Origin: Tetragonia tetragonoides
Taxonomy: Eukaryota > Streptophyta > Magnoliopsida > Caryophyllales > Aizoaceae
Length of the DNA: 64,000 bases
Direction: 5' to 3'
Assembly (NCBI GenBank): GCA_038025085.1
Contig: CM076139.1
Coordinates: forward strand, 19,981,307-20,045,306
Part shown: piece by piece, positions 30,413 through 41,153 of the stretch
How the letters are laid out: each line of letters begins with the position of its first letter
Position numbering within the stretch: the stretch's first letter is position 1
Translations under genes and position numbers: made by a program
Notes under the pieces: model-generated
The model's database searches: none
The model's input: only the letters and a program-made list of their open reading frames with translations
What the model was told of the DNA's origin: nothing

Positions 30413-31439
30413 ATGCCAGAGTCTCTCAAGCGTTCCACAGCCGAAGATACACAGAACGAATCTCTCCTCATGCCAGGGTCGGAAATGGGCCAGAATGCTA
30501 AGAAGATCAAAACTCATTTTGTGACAACTGCATATCCAGTCCGCGAAACTTTAAGAGAGTCGATACTTGATACTCAAGACGAATCCCTTGATTTGGATGA
30601 ACAACTGGACCGATCACTCCGAGAGGCCAAAATCCAAGTAGGCCTTGATCCCGATGAAACCCCGCACCTCGTTGAGTACAGAAGCGCAGGCAAGCCAACC
30701 CATGCCATTGTTGAAGCACAAGATGATATTGAGCACCTAACTCAATACATAGTTGTCTATCATTCAGAGATCCAGAGGTTACAGAAGACGGTGAAAGAAT
30801 TAAGGCTCTAGAATTACAGACGTTCATTGAGCACCTGGGTTAGAACAAAGAATTAAGGCTCTAGAAGTTGGCAAAGTTCTTCTCAATCAAGAGCAACCTC
30901 GCTGGCCTCAGGAACACATTTTTCAACAAATGAGGGTATATGGCTACATGCAACCAATAGGGCCCACTTATGAACTCATCCCGAAAAATGGAAACCCAGG
31001 TGTTTACTGTGAGTACTGCCGAGCCTGCGGACATCACACCAATGACTGCAGGAACCTGAGGGACAAAATCCAAGCTTTCATTAATGAAGGGACTGTGTGG
31101 CCCGCGCATCATTGGTTATCCAAGGAAAGATCGAGTATTCCTACCCGTGAGTTCACGCCACTGGCGGTACCTATTCATGATGTTATGACAGCTTTACTTT
31201 GTCGCGGAGATCTACAATTCCTAGGACCCTACGAAGAAATTTTGCCAGAAGGAGGAGACCCTTATCTTTATTGCAGATATCATAGATGCTTCGGTCACCT
31301 CACTGATCAATGCTCTCGCTTAAAGTGTTACATCCAAATGATCGTTAACTTGGGAGTCCTCTTTCCTCCGAAGTCCCACATATTTAAGTTCACAGTGCAT
31401 GTTCATGAGCCGCAAGAAAACCCACACAAGTTGACATAG
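30413..31439 (+). pseudogene. Gag-like ORF of element C with two zinc knuckles
   Basis: The reading starts MPESLKRSTAEDT at 30413. The first part (to 30811) is polar with acidic and Gln-rich helices (LDLDEQLDRSLREAK, then EIQRLQKTVKEL), likely coiled coil. A frameshift follows, then an open frame with two similar units. The first is YELIPKNGNPGVYCEYC with RACGHHTNDC, and the second is YEEILPEGGDPYLYCRYH with RCFGHLTDQC. Both fit the Tat-type zinc knuckle that binds nucleic acid. I do not see the capsid motifs (PEVPTF, FPQTLD) found in A, D and E. It occupies the gag position but seems to be a different or strongly reduced Gag. Confidence 0.65.
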
Positions 31440-31950
31440 GGATTGACCCAAAACAAGTTAATTTGCTTTGCTTCCGAAATTCCCGTGAAGCTTTACCTCA
31501 TCCATTTGAAAGATGATGTACAGGAAAGAAGAAGATGATACCTATAGAGCCTGGAACTAGTTGGTCGTCCGCAACAGATAGAGGAATCGAGTCTGAGTCC
31601 CCAAGTTTTGTCGAGTTAGGGTCTTAGCTAAATCTTTAGGTTGAGTCTTGAACACGGGGTGTTCCCCTTTTACTTTTCTTTCTAAGTCTAGTTTCTTTTT
31701 GACGGGAATTAGAGACCCTCTTCTCTAAAGTCATGTGTGCTTGTCTCTTTTTGCAAATCAATAAAAGTCCTCTTGCTCATTTGTTACCTTGTTTAGCTAT
31801 TGATAAATCCAATGAATACAAAGTTGCACAAATCATTAACTAATCAATTTAAGCAATGTAAGTAAACTTCGTAAAGCAAGAATGCAGATTTTCACTTTTA
31901 CAGGAATTTGAGTGGCTGAACTCTCTCAACAATGCCGCTCCATAAAGAAG
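31440..31950 (+). other. Noncoding gag-integrase spacer of element C, possible intron
   Basis: It is homologous to 11391-11728 of element A and replaces PR, RT and RNase H. It contains CAATAAAAG near 31760, GTAAGTAAACTTC at about 31858 and a pyrimidine-rich TTTTACAG at about 31895-31902, consistent with a short GT-AG intron before the integrase. Splicing is inferred. Confidence 0.4.
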
Positions 31951-32578
31951 AAGTGAGCCATCCTTTTGCAACAACCTTGACACAGAAATGACTTTGGCTC
32001 CGATCGAAGAGGATCCTTGGTACCAAGACGCTTTCAACTACATCACCAAAGGAATATACCCTCAAGATGCACCACTAAGAGCTCAACGGGCCATCCGTCT
32101 CTTAGCGGCACAATACATAGAATACAAGGGGGTTCTGTACAAAAAGTCCCACAACGGGGTCAACCTCAGATGCGTGAATTCCGAAGAAGCCGTGGAGATT
32201 ATGGACAAGGTACACAATGGTGTGTGCGGGCCACACATGAAGGGTCGAATGCTCTCTAGAAAGGTCTTACGGTTGGGATACTACTGGACTACTATGGAAA
32301 GGGATTGCTACGACTAAGTCAAGAAGTGCAAGAAGTGTCAGATATATGCCAACCTGCAGTATATGCCATCCTCAATGCTCCACAACTTCACATCCCCTTG
32401 GCGATTTTCCGCATAGGGAATAGATATCATTGGTAACATCACCCCAAAGGGCTCGGGAGGACATGAATACAATCTAGTAGCCATAGACTATTTTACCAAA
32501 TGGGTCGAAGCCCAATCCTATGCCGTCCTTACCTCCAAACAAGTGTCCAAATTCATAAGGAACAACATCATTTCTACG
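31951..32578 (+). pseudogene. Integrase of element C, truncated by element E
   Basis: MTLAPIEEDPWYQDAFNYIT (31988) begins the N-terminal part, with the zinc-binding motif VHNGVCGPHMKGRMLSRKV, a stop after ERDCYD (about 32315), then VKKCKKCQIYANLQ, another stop inside the SA-GIDIIG motif (about 32416), and DYFTKWVEAQSYAVL. The coding sequence breaks off at 32578 where the LTR of element E begins. The second half of the catalytic core is missing. Confidence 0.85.
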
Positions 32579-34132
32579 TGTTGACACCCTAATCGGTTCT
32601 CATCCCCTGGCACCGCAACGCCCGATGATGATGGTAATGCATTAAGATGGACGTAAGTAGAAAAGGACATTGCTCGGAAATCTAGACCAAATTTCTTGAA
32701 ACCTCAGTATTTGGATAACCCTTGTTATAAGGATTCCAACGCCTTTGACCTTGCCTTAATCAGGTTCCCGGATCAAGAGATATCGCGTCTCGAAGATTTG
32801 GGTCAAAACCGCTCAATCCCGACCCCCTGGGTCAGCCCAAGGGCAATTTCGTAATTTACTGAGCACAAAAAGTCAAAAACCCTAGTCGCACGCGCGCCGT
32901 CAGGTCCAGCGGCTATCGCTACCTGCCCGGTGGCCAGCGCGTGATAGCGGGGGCCTTCTGGCCAGCCGCTGGGCCCGGTGGCACAGCCGCTGAGCCCCAA
33001 CGGCAGCCGCGGGCCCCAGCTGCCCTTCGTGTGGCCGCTGGGCCCATTTTTTGGCTGGGCCGAGTTGTGGCGCCGGGTTTCTTACCCTAATCCCCAAAAT
33101 CCGTCCCCCAACTCTATAAATACTCCTCTCCACCCTCTTATGCAGAGGGGCAGTCAGTTCATAATTTTGAGAGCATGGAGAGCACATATTTACCCAAATC
33201 AAAGAGAATTCAGAAATCTGAAGATCCAAGCAAGCATTACACCTAGCCTAGCACCCAAGATCGAAGAGCAATTCCCATTCTACTATTCCCGTTCGAGTAG
33301 AACGTTCAGGTTAACCATCCCGAGTGCCTAAACTCTTTATTAAATATCTTGTTTACTATTTATCAATCATGTTTTATTCAGCTTTTGATTATGGATGAAT
33401 AAATTTGCATGCTTTGGGTTCTGTATATATAATTATGCATGTTTAGTTTATAAAGCTAGCATCTTTTTTTATTAGTTATGCAAGTTTGCATCTTTTTATA
33501 GTTTTTGCATGCATATAGTAGCCTCCTAGGTTTATTTTAGCATAAAGTTAATATCTTTGCATTGTTCTTCTTTTGAAGTTACTAACAATTTTATTGATGT
33601 GCATATACAACACTTGGCGCGTTTAGCAAAGTGCGGTAGGTTGGAGCGTTAATTTAGTGCTTTATATCTTGTTTATGCTTGTCAATAGTATGCATGTAAA
33701 TTGGATATGAATTGTGCGAAGTGATAACATAGGTAATTTGGTTGTCTTTAACCCGCCTAGTTAATTTAGGATCTTGGACGACCGGACTTGTATGGAACCA
33801 TATAGTATAAATAAATATTTGACATGGATAAGCTTAGTAGAGGCCGTTTATACGGGCGATTTAGATAAGATTCGTTTTGTTTATTTCGTACCTACACCTC
33901 CGAACTCAATATTTAGTCCCCATGGGCATGAGTCAATTCCCAATAGGAATTGGGTGCACTTTTGATGGTTTCCAATTGTTTCCTTCAAAATTGGTGGCGG
34001 TTTCTTATTTGCAAATTGTTATTCCCCATAATTAAATTAAATTGCATATGACGTTTTATTAAGAACCACTAATCCCAATCGAATAAAATCACGATTTTAA
34101 TGGAGAGCCGGGAAGAGCCGAGGGTTCTTACA
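32579..34132 (+). repeat. 5' LTR of element E
   Basis: It starts TGTTGACACC, ends TTCTTACA, 1554 bp. A cluster of CCGCT/AGCGG boxes lies at 32893-33050 and TATAAATAC at 33115-33123. The segment TTGATGTGCATAT and the GACGACCGGA stretch near 33775 are shared with LTR H. Confidence 0.88.
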
Positions 34133-35141
34133 GTGGTGACTTCACTGGGGACAAATAACAAGAGGGTGTAATTCGAAAACTTATCCATGTCAATAATTTA
34201 TGTTAGCTATTTGGTTCAATTACCGTATGTGTTTATTTTCTTTGCTCTTGCATCCATATCATTCATATTGCATGCGTTATCATCGCAAGATGTCGAAAGA
34301 CATGACCTCTCCATAAACAGGAATTACCCTTTGGAACATTGTCTATGACTTAGGCCGGTGACCCACTCGGTCCGAATTACCTATGCACATAGTCGTGTTC
34401 CATCCCATGGCATTTACATGTTTCCATTCGAGATGTGTAAAACGGTACGTCTAGTCTTACTATGCACCCCATAGATGACGAAACGCATCCGGTCGTGGGT
34501 TACCATATCCAACCATAGATTGTGTCAACTATTGCATTATGTCCCATAGTCCATATCAAGGTGCTAATTGATTTACTTACCATATTATGATTGATTGTTT
34601 CCTTGCTATGTGATTAGTTTCCACAGAATATTAGGATTAGATCCCCCTCAGGATTCCTTTTTTGAGTCCTGGTTAGGGAAGGTTTCCCTTTTGTTTGCTT
34701 GTGCGTTTTGTCAAGTTTACAAATAGAGTCTAGGATCCTTTTCTTTTTAGGAAGTAGAATCCTTGTATGACTCCGATGACGCTAGTGATCATGTTAGGAA
34801 GACGTTCCTTTCCCTAAGAATTAGATTGCATGCAAATAATATATTCCCGTCAATGATCTTTCACCAAATAAAAAAAGAGAGTCCAATTTTATTCCATATG
34901 CAAGTCAATAGCACATCTCCTTTCCTTAAATTAGGAAATTTCATCCCATATGCAAGTCAAGAGTATTTATAATTCTAATAAAGTCGAAAGATCATTGACT
35001 AGAATATGCTATTTATATAAAATCGCGTCTTTCCCATAAGATCACCATGTTGAGGATTAGTGCTAGATTCTCTTCCTACATTTGTTTTAAAATAAATTTC
35101 TTTATTCTGTGGAGTTTCCCATTTATTTCCTGTTTTCTTAA
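34133..35141 (+). other. PBS and leader of element E
   Basis: TGGTGACTTCACTGGGGAC (34134-34152) is a tRNA-Arg-type primer binding site with a few mismatches. The leader of about 1 kb that follows has no supported gene. The word AAGAGGGTGTAA just after the PBS is shared with element D at 55361, where C inserted. Confidence 0.7.
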
Positions 35142-36713
35142 ATGGGCCTTTTTATGTCCAGAATTGGTAGGAGTAAAGATCCCGCTCCTAGGGAGTGGGA
35201 GAGGGACGAGTCCAGCAAGAGGTTAGTCCGCAAGTTGTTGTTCGAACCTTCACCACAAGCACAGTTCGTGGGCCCCATTTGGCTCGATTACTTTCACACA
35301 CCGCCATTGTCACCTCGTGCATCACCACCCAGTTCACCTAAGTCCGATGTGTCTGGAGGCGCTGAGAAAACCGCTGACCAAAAGATGGACGACCTTTTAG
35401 CCCAAATGGTCGCTATGAATGCTAGATTCACTGATATGGAAGCCCACGTCGCTAAGTTGGATTCCCCTACTAGGGATGATGATGAGCCCGAGCCCGATGA
35501 GGAAAAGGCCGAACCCTCCACTAAAGAGGTCCAAGAACTCCAAGCCAAACTGAACAGGGTTGAATCTGTCCTTAGCAAAAGTCGTGTCTTTAACGACATG
35601 ATCCTCAATTCCGAAGGCTATGCTCCCCACATCAAGGGAAAATTACCCACTAAGTTTTCCATGCCTGAAGTTCCCACTTTCAAAGGAACCGATGATCCAC
35701 ATGATCATAGTAGAGCTTTCACTACTGCATTGGGCCTTAGAGGCATTGAACAAGAGCTGTATGTTCACCTCTTTCCCCAAACTTTGGATCCTGTTGTCAG
35801 GGCCTGGTTCTTCAAATTGGCAACCCAAAAGTTGCAAAAATGGGAGGATTTATCTACTTTGTTCCTCGAAAGGTATGCCGACAATGTCTTGCCTCCCATG
35901 ACATTGAGAGAATTGGATATCACCAAGAAAGGTGACAAAGAAGGGTTAACCAATTTCGTGAGAAGGTGGAGAACTAAGGTTGCTGAAATGATTGATCGCC
36001 CATCTGAAAGGGATCAAATTAGAATGCTAGTCCAAAATTTGGCATTTGAGTACCGCGAACACATGAAGTTTCAACCCATAACCACCTATGCCCAACTAAC
36101 TGAAGTAGGCATGGCCATTGAAGATGACCAACTCCAAAGAGGAAAGAACAAGGTCACTTACAACAACAATACAAGTGGGTATAAGGATAAGAAGTACATT
36201 AATACCAACCATGCCTCTACATGTAGAGGAAATGAGGTGGACGCCATTGCTGACACGCGTCCAAGAAGGTATACTCCCATTGGAATGCCTTATGTCAAGG
36301 CCTTAGACAAATTGATCAAAGGAGACTATCTACATCCGATTGGGCCTACTCCCGATCCACTTGTAGAGAAAAGATCACCGTATTGGAACGAGTCTGCATT
36401 CTGCAAATACCATAGGGGGCGTGAACATGATACTGAAAAGTGTTACACTCTCAAGGATAAAATCCAGGATTTGTTCGATAATGGCACTATGCCATTGCCT
36501 AAAGATGCGCCGCCACCCAGCAACAACAATAATCCCCTCGGGAATTCTTTTGCCATTGACATAGAAGAAGGGTTCAATCCCTCCTATCTGATCACTCCTA
36601 TTGGGCAGGCCATACCACCATACCCAAGCCCAAGGCCCACGCTGGACGTTTGCGACCTGTGGGATAGTGATGAGAAGATAATGGGTCACATACTGATCCA
36701 GAAGACGTGCTGA
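35142..36713 (+). CDS. gag: Gag polyprotein of element E
   Basis: An open frame of 523 residues. The N-terminal part holds RLVRKLLFEPSP, a Pro/Ser-rich linker and an acidic, coiled-coil-prone stretch (DEPEPDEEKAEPSTKEV). Residues about 170-330 carry the retrotrans_gag domain, starting KLPTKFSMPEVPTFKGTDD, then YVHLFPQTLDPVVRAWFFKL, FLERYADN and TLRELDITKKG. Near residue 420 is a Tat-type zinc knuckle (CKYHRGREHDTEKC). Gag forms the particle and binds element RNA. The start follows TCCAG in a context shared with element D. It ends with a stop at 36711-36713; PR continues in another frame from 36707. Element D has Gag and PR in one frame, so a frameshift has probably occurred here. Confidence 0.9.
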   Translation: MGLFMSRIGRSKDPAPREWERDESSKRLVRKLLFEPSPQAQFVGPIWLDYFHTPPLSPRASPPSSPKSDVSGGAEKTADQKMDDLLAQMVAMNARFTDMEAHVAKLDSPTRDDDEPEPDEEKAEPSTKEVQELQAKLNRVESVLSKSRVFNDMILNSEGYAPHIKGKLPTKFSMPEVPTFKGTDDPHDHSRAFTTALGLRGIEQELYVHLFPQTLDPVVRAWFFKLATQKLQKWEDLSTLFLERYADNVLPPMTLRELDITKKGDKEGLTNFVRRWRTKVAEMIDRPSERDQIRMLVQNLAFEYREHMKFQPITTYAQLTEVGMAIEDDQLQRGKNKVTYNNNTSGYKDKKYINTNHASTCRGNEVDAIADTRPRRYTPIGMPYVKALDKLIKGDYLHPIGPTPDPLVEKRSPYWNESAFCKYHRGREHDTEKCYTLKDKIQDLFDNGTMPLPKDAPPPSNNNNPLGNSFAIDIEEGFNPSYLITPIGQAIPPYPSPRPTLDVCDLWDSDEKIMGHILIQKTC

Positions 36714-38635
36714 CTCCTCAAGTCCATGACATAGCCAATGGCAAGGCTAGGTATGACATCTCCGATGATGAGAAAGAAGAGGATGATAAAGCCCTCAACT
36801 ACCTCACAAGACCAGGACGCCAGTTCAGGCCTGAAAACATCTATATGGATCTATCCCAAATCCAACCCGTAGAGCCTGTAACAATCCCCAATAGGGATTC
36901 GGCCCAAAGAGAAATGGCAAAAGAGGACGATGGGACCAACATCCTCAAACAACTACAAAGAACAAAAGCTGATATATCCATCTGGCAACTGTTGACCACT
37001 TCTATCACTCATAGAAGGGCCGTGCTAGAAACCTTGAATGCAACCATCATTTCTCCAAATGCCACCCCTGAAGAGGTAGTCAACCTCCTGGTTCAAGGAA
37101 AGTCATCCACACCCGTCACCTTTTCTGATAAAGACCTTCCACCTGAAGGTATTCACCACAACAAAGCCCTTTATCTGACCGTAATCTGTTAACAGAGACA
37201 GGTCCCTATGACTTTTGTGGACAATGGCTCAGCTGTAAATGTGTGCCCCTTGAGGACTGTTGAACACCTCAAAATAGATTGCAACAACCTCGCGCATTCC
37301 ACAAAAGGGCTAAGGGCTTATGATAATTTCAAGAGGAATGTATTGGGTACTTTCTCCATGAATATCAATATTGGGCCCATCGAGAAAATGGTTCAGTTCC
37401 ATGTAATTGACATTCCAGCCACCTTCAACCCACTCTTAGGAAGGCCCTGGTTACACGGGCTAAATGCTGTAGCCTCAACCCTGTATCAAAACGTAAAGCT
37501 ATCCTTAGCAGGATCCACCTTGGAAGTCTGCGCTAACACTATGGTAGTCCAGATTGAGAAAGCTCCAGTCCTAAAGATAGAGCATAATGAACAAGACGAG
37601 GAGTTATGGGGCTTTGAGAAGATAGCTTTCATAGAAACAATAGAGCCCACACTCAATGTGAATACTTTACTCAGAAAACAAGGCCACTTTCCAGGCACCA
37701 CTTTGGGCCCTCATCCCAAGGTAGCTCAAATCTGCTGGCATACCAAGATCAAAAATGATCTATTTGGGTAGGCCTACAGGCCCACAAAGCAAGAAGTTAG
37801 AGCCTACATAACCAAGGAAATGGCTAAGAAAAGAACCCGCGCAACCAACACACCTGTTCCATACAACATGGATCCTTATCCCCTTACCCTCCATGGACAA
37901 TTTCTTCAAGAAGGCGACCCATATCCTTACTATGGATTCCCTGAACCTTACACAATTAACGGGATCCTAATCCCAGGCTTTGAATCATTCAAAGACTGCT
38001 TCACCATGAGCGAAGACACGCCTGTACCTCCTAATGAGGACCGATTCACCAAAGATTGGGCTAATGACATGGCACCCAATGATTTTGGGCTACTATTTGG
38101 CGAAGAATGTCGCTAATACGACGAGACAACAACCAAACTTCCCCTTACTGTGCTTTTTAATGAAGGTTTTGACCCGTCCAAGCTGATCGCCCCAATCGTG
38201 CCCGACCGCACCACCTGCAAGCAAGAGACAAAGTGGACTCCACTCAAGGGAGCCAAGTACAAGTTCACGATTCGCAACGGTCCTACAGAGGGGCCCATTT
38301 CTGATTCTGACTCTGATTCCGAGTCCGAGTCTGATTCTGAGTCTGTTATCCTAGAAGAGTCGGGTAGTCCACCCTAGTGTATTCCTGCTATTACTAAGGT
38401 CCTTAGTGATGACCTCATTGATGTATTGTCCGCTTCTATTAATATTATGAGTGTCGATTTTGCTTACTCGAATTGCCTGATTGCTAATAATTCAGAGGAT
38501 ACAACGGAATTCCCAAAAGAAGTCATCAAAGCATTAATCGAACATGAACAAAAGACGTCAATAGTCGAAGAAACAGAGACAATAAATATTGCAGCTAATA
38601 ACGAGCCTCGCCATGTGCAAATAGGCTTGTCTTGA
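36707..38635 (+). pseudogene. Protease region of element E, with stops
   Basis: Frame 2 reads through LTPQVHDIANGK, then an ISIWQLLTTSITHRRAVLE helix and a PPEGIHHNKALYL motif that precedes the aspartic protease. The protease motif is VDNGSAVNVCPL at about 37216-37251, the Asp-Asn-Gly-Ser variant usual in Tat/Ogre elements. LLGRPWLHGLNAVAS is the C-terminal flap and helix region. In-frame stops lie at 37190, 37769, 38114, 38375 and 38633. The linker to RT contains acidic Ser/Asp repeats (DSDSDSESESDSESV), likely disordered. The protease would cut Gag-Pol into mature proteins, but this copy cannot make an intact chain. Confidence 0.85.
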
Positions 38636-39618
38636 ACATCTAATGAACGCGAACAATTCGTAACACTCCTAAAGAATTATACGGATGTTTTCGCCTGGTC
38701 CTACAAGGACATGCCAGGCATAGACCGCAACATTGTCGAGCATACCATCCCACTAAAGCCCGACTGCAAACCAATCAAACAAAAGTTGAGAAGAATGAAA
38801 CCAGAATGGGCCCTTAAGATCAAAGAGGAGGTCCAAAAACAGCTAGATGCAGGCTTCATAAGAGTGGCCAATTACCCCGATTGGGTAGCCAACATCGTCC
38901 CAGTCCCAAAAAAGGACGGACGGGTACGAATGTGTGTAGATTTTAGGGACTTGAACAAAGCAAGCCCGAAAGATGACTTTCCCTTACCCCACCTAGACGT
39001 CCTAGTAGATAATAGTGCCGGACACGCCCTCCTATCATTTATGGACGGGTACGCAGGATATAACCAGGTCTTGATGGCCAAAGAGGATGAAGAGAAAACC
39101 ACTTTTATCACACAATGGGGTACTTATTGCTATAAAGTAATGCCATTTGGGCTTAAGAATGCAGGAGCCACATATCAAAGAACCGCTACAACCTTGCTCC
39201 ACGATATGATGTATAAGGAGGCTGAAGTTTATGTAGATGATATGATCATAAAATCCAAAGACAGAGAAGGGCATGTACCCTCACTTCAGAGGTTCTTTGA
39301 CAGGCTTAGGAAGTACAATATGAGGCTTAATTCCAAGAAGTGCGCATTCGGAGTCACATCCGGCAAACTTCTAGGATTTGTCATAAGCACCAGAGGAATA
39401 GAAATTGATCCATCCAAGATTAAAGCCATAATAGACATGCCACCTCCAAAAACAGAAAAGGAAATAAAAGGCTTTTTATGGAGAATCGAATACATTAGCA
39501 GGTTCATCTCCAAATTAACTATCACTTATGAGCCCATATTCAAGAAACTCAAAAAAGAGGGAAAGACGGAATGGGACGAGCAATGCCAAAAGGCCTTTGA
39601 CAAAATTAAGGCCTACTT
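38636..39618 (+). pseudogene. Reverse transcriptase of element E, 5' part before the LINE
   Basis: The RT domain includes HTIPLKPDCKPIKQKLRRM, VPVPKKDGRVRMCVDFRDLN, FPLPHLDVLVDN, FITQWGTYCYKVMPFGLKN and the catalytic YVDD at 39230-39241, followed by GFVISTRGIEIDPSKI and the connection region. The frame is open from 38636 until the LINE insertion after 39618, and the remaining RNase H part resumes at 44667 in the frame expected after removal of the LINE and one target-site copy. RT copies element RNA into DNA. Confidence 0.92.
39603..39618. repeat. LINE target site duplication, left copy
   Basis: AAATTAAGGCCTACTT, 16 bp, is repeated exactly at 44651-44666 after the LINE's A-rich tail. Confidence 0.92.
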
Positions 39619-41153
39619 GAGACCTCATATGGGCAATCTCTCTAAAAATTGCTCTGATGGCATAGGATAAGCCGAAATGGCTATTGTGTGCTATTGAGGC
39701 CATTAATGGGGAGAAAGCAAGCTTCGAGTACTACTGTTCCATTGTGAGATTTCTTGGGTTCATCTGCGAAACATGCGACTCAACTTGATTGTATTGTAGA
39801 GGAGGACAGCTCTGAAGATAGTGAAATGGAGAATTTAGGTAACTACAACTCTCTATCCCGTGGGCTCCCAGGGTTTGAAGATTCAGTTGCGAATCAACCA
39901 AAGCTTCGCGATGATTGATTATGGTGCCTACCCCTGGGGAAACGAGTGCTTCTACTCCATTTACTCCGGCGATCAGAACTCCAATAGCTGAAGAATCAAC
40001 TCAGAACCCTTAGGATGCTGTGACTACCCCCCCATCTGAGGTAAATTCGGATATCCCAGTTCATGAATCTGAACAAAATGCTAGCGTTTCATGTAATTGT
40101 TTGGCATGTGATGAATTCAAACTGAAATATATTCCTCCTGTGATTAAAGATGGATAATCTGTAGCTAAATTGCAAAAAACTGAGATTGCTCTTGCTTGTA
40201 AGAGATGGGATACTGCGTTAATTGGATTTGTGTTAGGAGATGCTCCATACTTTAGTCAAATGGAAAAGTATGTGGAAGCTTACTGGAATTTTACTCAAAT
40301 CCCTAAATGTTATTTACATGAAGAGGGGTATTTCATATTTAAATTTGATTCGACTCGAGATATGAATGAGGTTTTAAATAGAGGCCCTTATGCGTTTAAT
40401 TCTAAACCATTTATCCTGAAGAAATGGAGTGCTAATTATGTGTTGGACCCTGCTAGCTACAGAATAGTGCCTTTATAGGTACAGCTACCCAATCTACCTC
40501 TTGATTGTTGGTCTATGGATTCACTCAGTAGAATTGGTAGCTGTGTGGGAGTTCCTTTGTATGTTGACAGAGTTACTGCGGAGGTTGAGAGGGTATCTTA
40601 TGCTAGAATGCTTATTGAAATTGACATTACCCTCCCATACAAAGATAAGGTATGGTTTGAGGATGATATTGGCATGATGAGAAAACAGGAAGTTACATAT
40701 GAATGGCAACCCTCCTTTTGTCAGAAGTGCAGAAAATTTGGCCATATGGAGGATGTATGTAACCCTGCACCCCATATGAGAAGAGACACTAGGAGAAGGA
40801 GGAGAAGAAGGCCTGCTACCCAATGGCAACCCAGAGTTCCAGCTACTGTTACAATTGAGATACAGCAAAGTAGTCCTACTTTGAGCTCACAATCACCTGA
40901 TCAACAGCATAGAGATATAGCTGAGGAAGAGTTTATACCACTAAGCACACTATACTCTGTGGAGGAACTCAGATGGCAAGCAAGGCAGGCTCCTGCAGCT
41001 GCAGCTGTCACTGTGCCTATACACAATGCCTTTGATGTTCTGCAAAATGATGAAGAAGCTGTGCCTGGTAATTCAGAGAGTACTGGAGTTGAGATCATCT
41101 TTGGGGGGCAACTTGCCACTACAATCCCCCCAGCACCACCTAATTCCCAATGA
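39619..41153 (+). pseudogene. LINE ORF1 (DUF4283 and zinc knuckle protein)
   Basis: The first 550 bp has several frames with acidic and Thr/Pro-rich coding-like text (for example EEDSSEDSEMENLG) broken by stops. From about 40170 the reading holds a DUF4283-type RNA-binding region: TEIALACKRWDTALIGFVLG, CYLHEEGYFIFKFDS and RGPYAFNSKPFILKKW. One stop lies at 40476-40478. The next frame, 40515-41153, continues LSRIGSCVGVPLYVDR, then a CCHC zinc knuckle, CQKCRKFGHMEDVC (C-x2-C-x4-H-x4-C), an Arg-rich run and a low-complexity tail. Such ORF1 proteins bind LINE RNA. It overlaps the ATG of ORF2 by 4 bp (41150). Confidence 0.8.

Noticed and set aside
35294..35630. Minus-strand open frames opposite the Gag of element E
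   Set aside because: They are shadows of the 523-residue Gag frame and have no homology.
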